Assembly (NCBI RefSeq): GCF_964063325.1
Contig: NZ_OZ061315.1
Coordinates: 2,108,001 to 2,172,000, forward strand
DNA: 64,000 nt
Direction: 5' to 3'
Source of the DNA: Hafnia alvei
Lineage (GTDB): Bacteria > Pseudomonadota > Gammaproteobacteria > Enterobacterales > Enterobacteriaceae
Position 1 is the stretch's first letter. Each line of letters opens with the position of its first letter. Position numbers and translations under genes: made by a program. Below the pieces are notes generated by a model. The model was given only the letters and a program-made list of their open reading frames with translations. It was not told the origin of the DNA and ran no database searches. This document shows, piece by piece, positions 7,936-16,346 of this stretch.

Positions 7936-8637
7936 ATGTCCACGCGAATTTTAGCGATCGATACGGCAACAGAAGCCTGTTCTGTTGCACTCTGGAATAA
8001 TGGCGAAAAACATGCGCTGTTTGAAATCTGTCCACGCGAGCACACGCAGCGTATTTTGCCCATGGTACAGCAGGTGTTGGCTGAATCAGGCGTTACGCTG
8101 AGCCAATTGGACGCATTGGCTTTTGGCCGGGGTCCGGGCAGTTTCACCGGCGTGCGTATTGGTATCGGCATTGCTCAAGGGTTAGCAATGGGGGCTGAAT
8201 TGCCAATGATCGGCGTTTCCACGCTGTCCACCATGGCGCAAGGTGCGTTTCGCGTAACCGGAGCCACTCAGGTATTAGCCGCTATTGATGCCCGTATGGG
8301 CGAAGTCTACTGGGGACAGTATCAGCGACAAGATAATGGTGTGTGGGTAGGAGAGAGCACCGAAGCCGTGCTAACACCCGATCGCGCGCAGCAAAATATT
8401 ATGGCGTTAAGTGGTGAGTGGGCACACGTTGGAACCGGTTGGGGGACTTATCCTGATATGGCTTCTGATACCGCCATTCGCTTGATTGACGGCCAGATGT
8501 TGCTCCCACAGGCTGAAGATATGTTGCCTCTTGCGCTAGCTGATTTTGCCTTAGGTAAGGTTACCGCGGTCGAAAATGCGCAGCCAACCTATTTACGGAA
8601 TGAAGTGACATGGAAAAAACTACCGGGGCGTGAATAA
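7936..8637 (+). CDS. tsaB: tRNA t6A37 synthesis protein TsaB
   Basis: 233 residues (E. coli TsaB/YeaZ 231), an ASKHA-fold protein without its own catalytic site. It scaffolds TsaD and TsaE in making N6-threonylcarbamoyladenosine at position 37 of ANN-decoding tRNAs. The N-terminal LAIDTATEACSVAL and GRGPGSFTGVRIGIG (about 69-83) are characteristic. The start at 7936 (MSTRILAID) follows GAGG at 7927-7930; an in-frame ATG at 7882 would add an unrelated leader. It is followed 66 nt later by yeaY, the same arrangement as in E. coli. Confidence 0.96.
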   Translation: MSTRILAIDTATEACSVALWNNGEKHALFEICPREHTQRILPMVQQVLAESGVTLSQLDALAFGRGPGSFTGVRIGIGIAQGLAMGAELPMIGVSTLSTMAQGAFRVTGATQVLAAIDARMGEVYWGQYQRQDNGVWVGESTEAVLTPDRAQQNIMALSGEWAHVGTGWGTYPDMASDTAIRLIDGQMLLPQAEDMLPLALADFALGKVTAVENAQPTYLRNEVTWKKLPGRE

Positions 8638-8703
8638 TTCAGGCAACTTCTGTCTAAACTAATAGTCATAAGAACAAGATAGTTAGTTTTTGGAGAATAA
8701 AAT

Positions 8704-9315
8704 ATGCCTTCAATGCAATGGGTTCGTCGGTTAGTCAGCGTGGCGATCGTTTGTAGCCCGCTGTTGTTGTCTGGGTGTGTGACAATCCCGGACTCAATCA
8801 AAGGCACGTCGGCAACGCCGCAGCAGAATTTCGTTGCGGTTCATAACGCGCCGGATCTTTATGTCGGGCAAGAGTCTCGCTTTGGCGGCACCGTGGTTAA
8901 CGTGATTAACCAAAAAGACGCCACGATGTTAGAGATAGCGGTGATGCCATTGGATGACACCGCGAGGCCAATCCTGAATCAGCCTTCGGTTGGGCGTTTG
9001 ATTGCCAAGAGCGCAACATTCTTGGATCCGGTTGATTTCAAAGGTCAGCTCGTGACGGTCGTCGGACCGCTTACCGGCAGCGTCGAAGGCAAAATCGGTA
9101 AGACGCCGTATACCTTTGTCACGATGGACGTGCAGGGCTATCAGCGCTGGCGTGTCACTCAGGAAATCGTGATGCCGCCACAGCCGTTTGGGCCGTGGGA
9201 TTATGGTTATGGTGCCTACGGTCGCGGTGGCTTCTGGGGGCCAGGCTTTGGTCCCGGCTGGGGTTGGTATAACCCAGGTCCAGCCAGAGTGCAAAGTGTT
9301 GTAACAGAGAATTAA
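8704..9315 (+). CDS. yeaY: Slp-family outer membrane lipoprotein YeaY
   Basis: 203 residues with a lipoprotein signal (basic MPSMQWVRR, hydrophobic core, lipobox LLSGC, Cys25). The Slp/YeaY core follows (VHNAPDLYVGQESRFGG, GKTPYTFVTMDVQGYQRW). Its function is unknown; Slp is a starvation-induced outer-membrane lipoprotein in E. coli. The last 35 residues are strikingly rich in Gly, Trp, Tyr and Pro (GYGAYGRGGFWGPGFGPGWG), which makes it longer than E. coli YeaY. TGGAG lies 8 nt before the ATG. Convergent with rluF across a shared hairpin. Confidence 0.92.
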   Translation: MPSMQWVRRLVSVAIVCSPLLLSGCVTIPDSIKGTSATPQQNFVAVHNAPDLYVGQESRFGGTVVNVINQKDATMLEIAVMPLDDTARPILNQPSVGRLIAKSATFLDPVDFKGQLVTVVGPLTGSVEGKIGKTPYTFVTMDVQGYQRWRVTQEIVMPPQPFGPWDYGYGAYGRGGFWGPGFGPGWGWYNPGPARVQSVVTEN

Positions 9316-9337
9316 TCTGCTTACGCGTTTATTTAAA

Positions 9338-9363
9338 ACAAAGCCCCGATTTCGGGGCTTTGT
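9338..9363. terminator. Terminator hairpin between yeaY and rluF
   Basis: ACAAAGCCCCGA/TCGGGGCTTTGT, a 12-bp perfect stem in the 67-bp gap between two convergent genes. It has an A-rich 5' shoulder and is probably used from both sides. Confidence 0.75.
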
Positions 9364-9382
9364 CATGTTAGGTGCGTGCTGA

Positions 9383-10261
9383 TTAACGGCCTTTTTTCTT
9401 ACGTCCGGGCTGGGTAAAGCGCTTGCGTGAATTCGCATCTCCTGCACCTTTAGCGGCGGTTTTTGGCCCTTTAGCCGGAGCGCTTTTAGCGACCGCGGGT
9501 TTTGCCTTCGGCTTGGCTTTTTTCGCCGGTTTGGCTTCAGAAGAAGAGTCTTCAATAGACTTAAACAGTTCGATAAGTTCATCGTCGGTTAAATCGCGCC
9601 ATTCGCCCAACGGTAGGCCTGCTAGGCTGACGTTCATGATACGCGTGCGCTCGAGCTTGGTGACCTCGTAGCCAAAATGTTCACACATCCGGCGAATTTG
9701 GCGGTTCAAGCCCTGAACTAAAGTGATACGAAATACAAAGGGCGCTTCTTTTTTCACTTTGCACTTTTTTGTCACCGTACCGAGAATCGGTACTCCCGCA
9801 CCCATGCCACGAATAAATTCATCGGTTACCGGTTTATTCACGGTGACCAGATACTCTTTTTCATGGTCATTACCGGCGCGCAGAATTTTATTCACCAGAT
9901 CGCCGTGGTTGGTGAGGAAAATGATGCCCTGTGAATCTTTGTCTAAGCGACCGATGGGGAAAACACGAGTGCTGTGGTTGACATAATCCACGATATTATC
10001 TTTTTCGCCGTTCTCCGTGGTGCTTACGATGCCAACAGGCTTATTGAGCGCGATGAGTACGAGATCGTCGGCGTCACGGGGCTCAATCAATTGGCCATTA
10101 ACTTTCACGACGTCACCCGCGAAAACCTGATCGCCAATTCCGGCACGTTTACCGTTGATAAAAACATGCCCTTGCTCAATGTAGCGATCGGCGTCGCGTC
10201 GTGAGCAAATGCCACTTTCACTGATGTATTTGTTCAGACGAGTCGATGAGTTGGTCAGCAT
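9383..10261 (-). CDS. rluF: 23S rRNA pseudouridine(2604) synthase
   Basis: 292 residues. An N-terminal S4 RNA-binding domain (about 8-70, RLNKYISESGICSRRDADRYI) is followed by the RsuA/RluB/E/F catalytic domain. The catalytic Asp is in GRLDKDSQG, and QGLNRQIRRMCEHFGYEV is the family signature. Sequence matches E. coli RluF, which modifies U2604 of 23S rRNA and U35 of tRNA-Tyr. The C-terminal 60 residues are a Lys/Ala/Pro-rich basic tail. ATG at 10261 has GGAGGG just upstream; a longer in-frame start lacks support. Not next to fadD in E. coli, so the location is rearranged. Confidence 0.95.
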   Translation of the reverse strand: MLTNSSTRLNKYISESGICSRRDADRYIEQGHVFINGKRAGIGDQVFAGDVVKVNGQLIEPRDADDLVLIALNKPVGIVSTTENGEKDNIVDYVNHSTRVFPIGRLDKDSQGIIFLTNHGDLVNKILRAGNDHEKEYLVTVNKPVTDEFIRGMGAGVPILGTVTKKCKVKKEAPFVFRITLVQGLNRQIRRMCEHFGYEVTKLERTRIMNVSLAGLPLGEWRDLTDDELIELFKSIEDSSSEAKPAKKAKPKAKPAVAKSAPAKGPKTAAKGAGDANSRKRFTQPGRKKKGR

Positions 10262-10433
10262 GGTTCCCTCCGATAAAAAGCGGAATATACATGAGTTGAG
10301 CTCCGATACGAACCGCGATTTATCACTTCTTGAAATATTGAGTGTTGCATTGGTCACAGTCGCCATCTAGGTACGCAATTACAGCGGAAAAAATAAGCAT
10401 GTTGATGTTTTTTTAGACTAAAAAATTGCTAAT

Positions 10434-10492
10434 TTTACAAAAAGTTACTCTTTTTGGTATTATATCCACAGCGGCCACGAGGCCGCTTTTTG
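10434..10492 (+). other. Promoter-like element running straight into a hairpin terminator
   Basis: TTTACA at 10434-10439 and TATTAT at 10458-10463, spaced 18 nt, form a good sigma-70 promoter. Only about 6 nt beyond the -10 begins AGCGGCC/GGCCGCT (10470-10476 and 10481-10487, ACGA loop), followed by T5. A transcript would be only 20-25 nt, unless the hairpin terminates something else. No coding region is visible in 10262-10433. See findings. Confidence 0.4.
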
Positions 10493-10553
10493 CTTTTATA
10501 CCGACCTGCCTATCTCAATATATGCTGGGTAAGACCTGAGTAGAGGCCATTTT

Positions 10554-10613
10554 AGTGATGCATATCGCAACCTGAAAATTGTTTACACATGAACTGGTAC
10601 GCTGAGTTAAAAT
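10554..10613 (+). promoter_or_regulatory. fadD control region: CRP-like site and FadR operator
   Basis: AACTGGTACGCTGAGTT at 10592-10608 closely resembles the fadD FadR operators of E. coli. AGTGATGCATATCGCA at 10554-10569 matches 8 of 10 conserved bases of the CRP consensus. TAAAAT at 10608-10613 is a possible -10, which would place the CRP centre near -58 and FadR over the core promoter. This fits known fadD control: repression by FadR, relieved by acyl-CoA, and activation by cAMP-CRP. fadR itself is at 23721. Confidence 0.65.
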
Positions 10614-10719
10614 TTTGTTAAACATTAGATATTGTTCTGTTGTTTCTCATGGCTAATAGTTCAGGTGTGCGATGCAAACGATGCTTAAACAAGATAACAA
10701 TAATTACGGGAGAACGACC

Positions 10720-12405
10720 TTGGAAAAGGTTTGGCTGAAACGATATCCCGCAGATGTTCCTGCGGAAATCGATCCTGATCAATACACCTCTCTGGTGGAG
10801 ATGTTCGAGCAGTCGGTGGCGCGTTTTGCTGACCAGCCTGCGTTCATCAACATGGGGCAGGTGATGACCTTCCGTAAGCTTGAAGAGCGCAGCCGTGCAT
10901 TTGCGGCCTATTTGCAAAATGAATTAGGGCTGAAGAAAGGCGATCGCGTTGCACTGATGATGCCTAACTTGCTGCAATATCCGATTGCGCTGTTTGGCGT
11001 GCTCCGTGCAGGGATGGTTGTGGTTAACGTTAACCCGCTGTATACCCCGCGTGAGTTAGAACATCAGCTAAATGACAGCGGCGCGAGCGCGATTGTGATC
11101 GTGTCTAACTTTGCGCATACGCTGGAGAAGGTCGTATTCAATACGCAGGTGAAACATGTCATTTTGACCCGCATGGGTGACCAGCTTTCTGCGGCAAAAG
11201 GGACGTTAGTTAACTTCGTGGTGAAGTATATTAAACGGCTGGTGCCCAAATATAACTTACCCGATGCGATTTCTTTTCGCTCTGCGTTACAACGTGGGCG
11301 ACGTCAACAATATATCAAACCTGATATTACCAATAATGACCTCGCATTTCTGCAATACACCGGCGGTACTACCGGCGTTGCGAAAGGCGCGATGCTGACG
11401 CATCGGAATATGCAGGCTAATCTGATTCAGTCTCGTGCGGCTTATGGCCCATTGCTGAATGAAGGACATGAGCTGGTGGTTACGGCGCTGCCGCTGTACC
11501 ACATTTTTGCCTTAACCGTGAACTGCCTGCTGTTTATCGAAATGGGCGGTTGTAATCTGATGATCACCAACCCGCGTGATATTCCTGGCATGGTGAAAGA
11601 GCTCAGCCGCTATCCATTTACGGCGTTAACGGGTGTCAACACGTTGTTTAATGCGTTGCTGAATAATGAAGATTTTCGTGAATTAGATTTCTCAACGCTA
11701 CGTTTGTCGGTAGGCGGTGGGATGTCAGTTCAGCGCTCAGTAGCCGAAAAATGGGAAAAACTCACCGGGCGTCATTTACTGGAAGGATACGGATTGACGG
11801 AGTGCGCGCCATTGGTTTCAGGCAATCCCTACGACTTGAAGCATTACAGCGGCAGCATCGGTCTTCCGGTTCCTTCTACCGACGTGCGTTTGGTCGATGA
11901 TAACGGCAATGAAGTCCCGCACGGTGAGGCAGGGGAGCTGCAGGTGAAAGGGCCGCAGGTGATGCTAGGCTATTGGCAGCGTCCTGAGGCGACCGACGAA
12001 ATTCTAAAAGATGGTTGGCTATCTACCGGCGATGTTGTCACCGTCGATGATGAGGGCTTCTTGCGGATTGTCGATCGTAAAAAAGATATGATATTAGTAT
12101 CTGGTTTCAATGTTTATCCGAATGAAATCGAAGAAGTGGTCTCAATGCATGATAAAGTGCTTGAGTGCGCGGCGATCGGAGTTCCGAACGGGGCTTCAGG
12201 CGAGATGGTTAAAATCTGCGTTGTGAAGAAAGATCCCTCTCTGACTCGCGATGAGCTGATTGCACACTGTCGTAAACATCTCACGGGCTATAAGGTTCCG
12301 AAGAAGGTCGAGTTTTACGATGAGTTGCCAAAGTCTAACGTAGGAAAAATCCTACGCAGAAAATTGCGTGAGGAGCAAGCGGCCTCGCAGGAAAGCGCCG
12401 CATAG
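10720..12405 (+). CDS. fadD: Long-chain-fatty-acid-CoA ligase
   Basis: 561 residues, the E. coli length. It activates long-chain fatty acids to acyl-CoA at the inner membrane for beta-oxidation. The AMP-forming ligase P-loop YTGGTTGVAKG is at 213-223. GYGLTECAP, DGWLSTGDV and the C-terminal hinge RKKDMILVSGFNVYPNEIE follow. I choose the TTG at 10720 because GGGAG (10708-10712) lies 7 nt before it and the N-terminus EKVWLKRYPADVP matches E. coli; the in-frame ATG at 10672 has no ribosome site. FadR and CRP-like sites lie upstream. Confidence 0.96.
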   Translation: MEKVWLKRYPADVPAEIDPDQYTSLVEMFEQSVARFADQPAFINMGQVMTFRKLEERSRAFAAYLQNELGLKKGDRVALMMPNLLQYPIALFGVLRAGMVVVNVNPLYTPRELEHQLNDSGASAIVIVSNFAHTLEKVVFNTQVKHVILTRMGDQLSAAKGTLVNFVVKYIKRLVPKYNLPDAISFRSALQRGRRQQYIKPDITNNDLAFLQYTGGTTGVAKGAMLTHRNMQANLIQSRAAYGPLLNEGHELVVTALPLYHIFALTVNCLLFIEMGGCNLMITNPRDIPGMVKELSRYPFTALTGVNTLFNALLNNEDFRELDFSTLRLSVGGGMSVQRSVAEKWEKLTGRHLLEGYGLTECAPLVSGNPYDLKHYSGSIGLPVPSTDVRLVDDNGNEVPHGEAGELQVKGPQVMLGYWQRPEATDEILKDGWLSTGDVVTVDDEGFLRIVDRKKDMILVSGFNVYPNEIEEVVSMHDKVLECAAIGVPNGASGEMVKICVVKKDPSLTRDELIAHCRKHLTGYKVPKKVEFYDELPKSNVGKILRRKLREEQAASQESAA

Positions 12406-12434
12406 CTCCCCATTATTCTGAGCAGATAAACTTT

Positions 12435-12456
12435 GACGCCGGTTGCTACCGGCGTC
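12435..12456 (+). terminator. Hairpin after fadD
   Basis: Perfect 9-bp stem GACGCCGGT/ACCGGCGTC with a TGCT loop and a weak GTTGTTTG tail, between fadD and rnd. A partial terminator is likely. Confidence 0.55.
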
Positions 12457-12524
12457 GTTGTTTGTACCGGCTCACTCAGCTGGCGTTGTGATAGCGCCAG
12501 AAATATGAAAATGAGAATGCTGTT

Positions 12525-13640
12525 TTGAATTATCAGTTAATTACTACCAGTAGCGAACTTAAGCAGGTTTGCGAGCAGGCAAGCCACCACGCTTACATTG
12601 CGCTAGATACCGAATTTGTTCGTACCCGCACTTACTATCCCCAGTTAGGCCTAATTCAGCTTTTTGATGGTGAAACACTGTCCTTGATCGATCCGTTGCC
12701 GATTACCGATTGGCAACCCTTTGTTGAACTGTTGAAAAACCCAGACGTCACCAAGCTACTGCATGCCGGTAGCGAAGATCTGGAGGTTTTTATCCATGAT
12801 TTTCAGACGCTGCCAACGCCAATGATCGATACGCAGATTTTAGCTGCATTCACTGGTCGCCCGCTTTCCTGTGGTTTTGCCGCCATGGTGAATGAGTATT
12901 TGCAGGTTGAATTAGATAAAAGCGAGTCGCGTACTGACTGGCTGGCTCGTCCGCTGACTGAACGTCAGTGTGAATATGCTGCCGCTGATGTTTTCTATTT
13001 GCTGCCGCTAGCGCATAAGCTTATTGCGGAAGTGGCTGAGGCTGGCTGGACCGATGCCGCAAACGACGAGTGCTTGGCCCTGTGTCGTCGTCGTCAGGAA
13101 GTGGTGGATCCGGCATTAGCCTATCGTGATATTACCAACGCTTGGCAGCTGCGTACGCGTCAGCTAGCGTGTTTACAGAAACTGGCTGAGTGGCGTATTA
13201 ATCAAGCTAGACAGCGTGACATGGCGGTTAATTTCGTGGTGCGTGAAGAGAACCTGTGGCAGGTTGCGCGTTATCTACCGACCTCTCAAGGCGAATTAGG
13301 CGAGCTGGGATTGAGCGGTCCTGAGATCCGTTTCCATGGCAAAACGCTGGTGGCAATGGTGGCTGAGTCTGCCAATATTCCTGAGTCTGAATGGCCACAG
13401 CCGGTTGAACGATTGGTTGATCACAGTGGCTATAAGCATGCGTTCAAGGAGTTAAAAGCCGTAGTACAAAACGCGGCTGAACGTAGTGGATTAACGGCAG
13501 AGCTGATTGCTTCGCGTAGACAAATAAACGCACTGCTAAGCTGGCACTGGCAGCTGAAAGACGAACAGCCTGACTTACTTCAGGGGTGGAGAGCAAATTT
13601 GCTTGGCGAGCAGGTAAGGGCCATTTTGGCTACGTTGTGA
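12525..13640 (+). CDS. rnd: Ribonuclease D
   Basis: 371 residues (E. coli 375), a DEDDy 3'-5' exoribonuclease that trims tRNA 3' ends. Catalytic residues are visible: Asp28 and Glu30 (ALDTEF), Asp85 (HAGSEDLEVF), Tyr151 and Asp155 (CEYAAADVFYL). HRDC-type domains fill the C-terminal half. The start is TTG at 12525; E. coli rnd is also known to start at UUG with poor translation, and the ribosome site here is likewise weak. It follows fadD as in E. coli, with a strong terminator after it. Confidence 0.95.
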   Translation: MNYQLITTSSELKQVCEQASHHAYIALDTEFVRTRTYYPQLGLIQLFDGETLSLIDPLPITDWQPFVELLKNPDVTKLLHAGSEDLEVFIHDFQTLPTPMIDTQILAAFTGRPLSCGFAAMVNEYLQVELDKSESRTDWLARPLTERQCEYAAADVFYLLPLAHKLIAEVAEAGWTDAANDECLALCRRRQEVVDPALAYRDITNAWQLRTRQLACLQKLAEWRINQARQRDMAVNFVVREENLWQVARYLPTSQGELGELGLSGPEIRFHGKTLVAMVAESANIPESEWPQPVERLVDHSGYKHAFKELKAVVQNAAERSGLTAELIASRRQINALLSWHWQLKDEQPDLLQGWRANLLGEQVRAILATL

Positions 13641-13662
13641 TTGTTGCCAAGGATAACAATAA

Positions 13663-13697
13663 AAATAAAGACAGCGATTGGCTGTCTTTATTTTTTT
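13663..13697 (+). terminator. Rho-independent terminator after rnd
   Basis: AAATAAAGACAGC/GCTGTCTTTATTT, a 13-bp stem with a 5-nt loop and T-run. It starts 23 nt after the rnd stop. Confidence 0.88.
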
Positions 13698-13864
13698 CGA
13701 ACAGATCAGAAAATGAATCAATAATATAAAAACAAAGCTTATAGAAAGTAGTCTACGTGAATATTTTTAATAGCCATTGGCGCATTAATTAATATTAGGA
13801 ATAATCTTGATAATAGCTATTCTTGAGATAATTACTTATTAAAAGGTCTGTTTATATATACAGG

Positions 13865-13892
13865 CGTTCCCTTATATTTCTATAAGAGAACG
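13865..13892 (-). other. Hairpin downstream of minE
   Basis: CGTTCCCTTATA/TATAAGAGAACG with one mismatch and a 4-nt loop, 14 nt beyond the minE stop. It has no clear U-tract on the minus strand. It may be the 3' end structure of the minCDE mRNA. The AT-rich rest of 13700-13864 shows no gene. Confidence 0.4.
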
Positions 13893-13906
13893 TCAGAATG
13901 ATAAAA

Positions 13907-14176
13907 TCATTTAGCTGCTTCTTCTGCTTCAGGCAAGGTCACATTAAGCTCTAATACCGAAATATCATCGCCTTTTTGTTCAAACTGTACCGTCAGCATT
14001 TCTGGATCTATCTGCACGTATTTGCAGATTACAGCCAAGATATCTCGTTTTAACTGGGGCAAATATTGTGGCTCACTATCACCGCGACGTCGCTCCGCGA
14101 CAATAATTTGCAGCCGTTCCTTGGCTATATTGGCTGTCGGCTTTTTGCGCGACAGGAAGAAATCAAGTAATGCCAT
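13907..14176 (-). CDS. minE: Cell division topological specificity factor MinE
   Basis: 89 residues (E. coli 88). The N-terminal MALLDFFLSRKKPTANIAKE carries the membrane-targeting segment and start of the anti-MinCD region. The C-terminal domain (about 32-85) gives dimerisation. MinE stimulates MinD ATPase at the membrane and drives pole-to-pole oscillation, keeping MinC away from midcell. It lies 3 nt after minD and is last gene of minCDE. Confidence 0.97.
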   Translation of the reverse strand: MALLDFFLSRKKPTANIAKERLQIIVAERRRGDSEPQYLPQLKRDILAVICKYVQIDPEMLTVQFEQKGDDISVLELNVTLPEAEEAAK

Positions 14177-14179
14177 GTT

Positions 14180-14992
14180 TTATCCCCCGAACAGGCGTTT
14201 CAGGAAGCCTTTTTTCTCTTCTTCAACAAATCGGAATGCACGTTCTTCGCCCAGTAAGCGATCGACCATGTCTTGGTAAGCCTGACCGGCGTCTGACTCT
14301 TTATCCAGTATAACAGGTTCGCCTTGGTTTGATGCGCGCAGTACGGATGGGCTTTCTGGGATCACGCCAACTAATGGGATGCGCAGGATATCCAGCACGT
14401 CTTCCATGCTCAGCATGTCACCACGGCTCACACGGCCCGGGTTGTAGCGAGTCAGCAGCAGATGCTCTTTGATAGGCTCATCGCCTTTCTCTGCACGGCG
14501 AGATTTTGACGCCAAAATACCGAGGATACGGTCTGAGTCACGTACAGACGATACTTCTGGGTTGGTGGTAATAATGGCTTCATCAGCGAAATACAGTGCC
14601 ATTAATGCGCCGGTTTCGATGCCTGCTGGTGAATCACAGACGATGAAGTCAAAGTCCATCTCACCGAGATCGTTTAAGACTTTCTCAACGCCTTCGTGTG
14701 TTAATGCGTCTTTGTCGCGAGTTTGTGAGGCTGGAAGAATGTAGAGATTTTCTGTACGTTTATCTTTGATTAACGCCTGATTGAGAGTGGCATCACCCTG
14801 AATCACGTTAACAAAATCATACACTACACGACGCTCACAGCCCATGATCAGGTCTAGATTACGCAGACCGATATCAAAGTCGATAACAACGGTCTTTTTA
14901 CCTTTTTGGGCCAAACCGGTAGCGATGGCTGCGCTAGATGTGGTTTTACCAACGCCCCCTTTACCGGATGTAACAACAATAATGCGTGCCAT
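14180..14992 (-). CDS. minD: Septum site-determining ATPase MinD
   Basis: 270 residues, identical in length to E. coli MinD. It has the deviant Walker A of ParA/MinD ATPases, GKGGVGKTT at 10-18, and the C-terminal amphipathic membrane-targeting helix (EEEKKGFLKRLFGG). It binds membrane in the ATP form and recruits MinC or MinE. Middle gene of the minCDE operon, 25 nt after minC. Confidence 0.98.
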   Translation of the reverse strand: MARIIVVTSGKGGVGKTTSSAAIATGLAQKGKKTVVIDFDIGLRNLDLIMGCERRVVYDFVNVIQGDATLNQALIKDKRTENLYILPASQTRDKDALTHEGVEKVLNDLGEMDFDFIVCDSPAGIETGALMALYFADEAIITTNPEVSSVRDSDRILGILASKSRRAEKGDEPIKEHLLLTRYNPGRVSRGDMLSMEDVLDILRIPLVGVIPESPSVLRASNQGEPVILDKESDAGQAYQDMVDRLLGEERAFRFVEEEKKGFLKRLFGG

Positions 14993-15017
14993 GTATATGG
15001 GTTCCTTGTCGAAGGGC

Positions 15018-15701
15018 CTAGAATAGAGGTTGTATAGTTAAGGCACTGTCACTCAAATTGAGTCTGGCAGCTTGCCCATAAAAAGCTTCAGGGATTTGAT
15101 CGCTCAACCAGTACTGACCGGCGATAGACACCAGTTCAGCGGCAAGGTGAGCACAAAAAATCTGACTGGATGTATCCCCGCTGGCTCCGGCAAGGGCGCG
15201 GCCGCGCATCATGCCGTAAATATGAATATTGCCATCGGCGATGACCTCGGCACCCGCGCTGACGCTGCCGGTGACAATCAAATCACAGTCTCGTGCATAT
15301 ATTTGCTGTCCAGACCGAACCGGCGTACTCACAATTCGGGTTTTAACCGGTGCGGGTGGCTCGGGTAACGCGACGGGCGCACTTTTCTTAATACCTTTCC
15401 CTTCACTTAGCAAAGGCAAGCCTGCACGCGTTACAGCACGTTTAAGCCCTTCATCGGTGCAACCACTTACGCCAATGACATGCAGCCCAGCTTCGGTAAT
15501 GGCCTGTTGTAATTTCTGCCAGCTTGCGCCTTCAGAGACGTTAGCAATATTAATAACAACAGGGGCATTTTTCAAAAAAGCGGGCGCTTGCTCAACTTTT
15601 TCGATTAATGCCTCACGTATTACCTCCGGTTGCGAATTATGCAAATGAACAACCGAAAGGGTAAAACTGCTGCCTTTTAGTTCTATTGGCGATTGTGACA
15701 T
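15018..15701 (-). CDS. minC: Septum site-determining protein MinC
   Basis: 227 residues (E. coli 231). The N-terminal domain (about 1-100) antagonises FtsZ polymers. A proline/valine-rich linker (about 105-120) leads to the C-terminal beta-helix (DLIVTGSVSAGAEVIADGNIHIYG) that dimerises and binds MinD. First gene of minCDE, transcribed away from ycgL. The 136-nt gap to ycgL must hold both divergent promoters. Confidence 0.97.
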   Translation of the reverse strand: MSQSPIELKGSSFTLSVVHLHNSQPEVIREALIEKVEQAPAFLKNAPVVINIANVSEGASWQKLQQAITEAGLHVIGVSGCTDEGLKRAVTRAGLPLLSEGKGIKKSAPVALPEPPAPVKTRIVSTPVRSGQQIYARDCDLIVTGSVSAGAEVIADGNIHIYGMMRGRALAGASGDTSSQIFCAHLAAELVSIAGQYWLSDQIPEAFYGQAARLNLSDSALTIQPLF

Positions 15702-15837
15702 CTATCCTGACTCAGTTTCAGCAACTTTAAATCCCCGGAATAACCACACAGGGGGTAATATTCCGATGTACATTAAGCATGTTATAGTCAGTGCTATATC
15801 TAGGCAAGTCGCCGTCTGAATTAATTAGAGTGAAAAA

Positions 15838-16122
15838 ATGATTTGTACCATTTACAGAAGTTCAAAACGCGATCAGACCTATCTTTATGTCGAAAAAAGA
15901 GACGATTTCTCATCGGTGCCTGAAGAACTGATGAAAAGTTTTGGCCAACCACAATTAGCCATGATGATCGATTTAGAGAATAAAAAGAAGCTGGCGTCTG
16001 CTGACATCGAAAAAGTCAAACGCGCCTTGAAAGAGCAAGGGTATTATTTACAACTGCCTCCGCCGCCTGAAAGTTTGCTAAAGATGCATTTCGAGCAAAC
16101 TAAAAAATCTTCTGGTGAATGA
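15838..16122 (+). CDS. ycgL: YcgL domain protein
   Basis: 94 residues matching E. coli YcgL almost throughout (IYRSSKRDQTYLYVEKRDDF, GYYLQLPPPPESLLK). The family has a small alpha/beta fold and no proven activity. It is divergent from minC, as in E. coli, with GAG 8-10 nt before ATG. Nothing shows a link to cell division other than position. Confidence 0.94.
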   Translation: MICTIYRSSKRDQTYLYVEKRDDFSSVPEELMKSFGQPQLAMMIDLENKKKLASADIEKVKRALKEQGYYLQLPPPPESLLKMHFEQTKKSSGE

Positions 16123-16152
16123 ATAGTGTGATGTTATTCACATAAATATAGA

Positions 16153-16172
16153 GCGCCGAGCTAACTCGGCGC
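16153..16172 (+). other. Hairpin between ycgL and ycgM
   Basis: Perfect GCGCCGAG/CTCGGCGC stem with a CTAA loop and no U-tract. It is possibly an intrinsic pause or weak terminator after ycgL. Confidence 0.4.
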
Positions 16173-16346
16173 AAATCCATTGAACTGTTGATGATTGCGG
16201 CTGTAGTTTCATACCTAGCTTCATATCTAGAGAAGAAGGGCAGGAGGCTCAGATGCCGTTGGCGGCTCGATTCTCGCTTCAGACCAAGTATGCCCTTGAA
16301 TAACGTGGACATAACATCGCGTTGGGTATAACCACAGGAGAAGTCT

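Noticed and set aside
8929..9582. 217-codon minus-strand ORF
   Set aside because: It overlaps yeaY and the rluF 3' end in another frame and crosses the terminator; basic low-complexity composition is a shadow.
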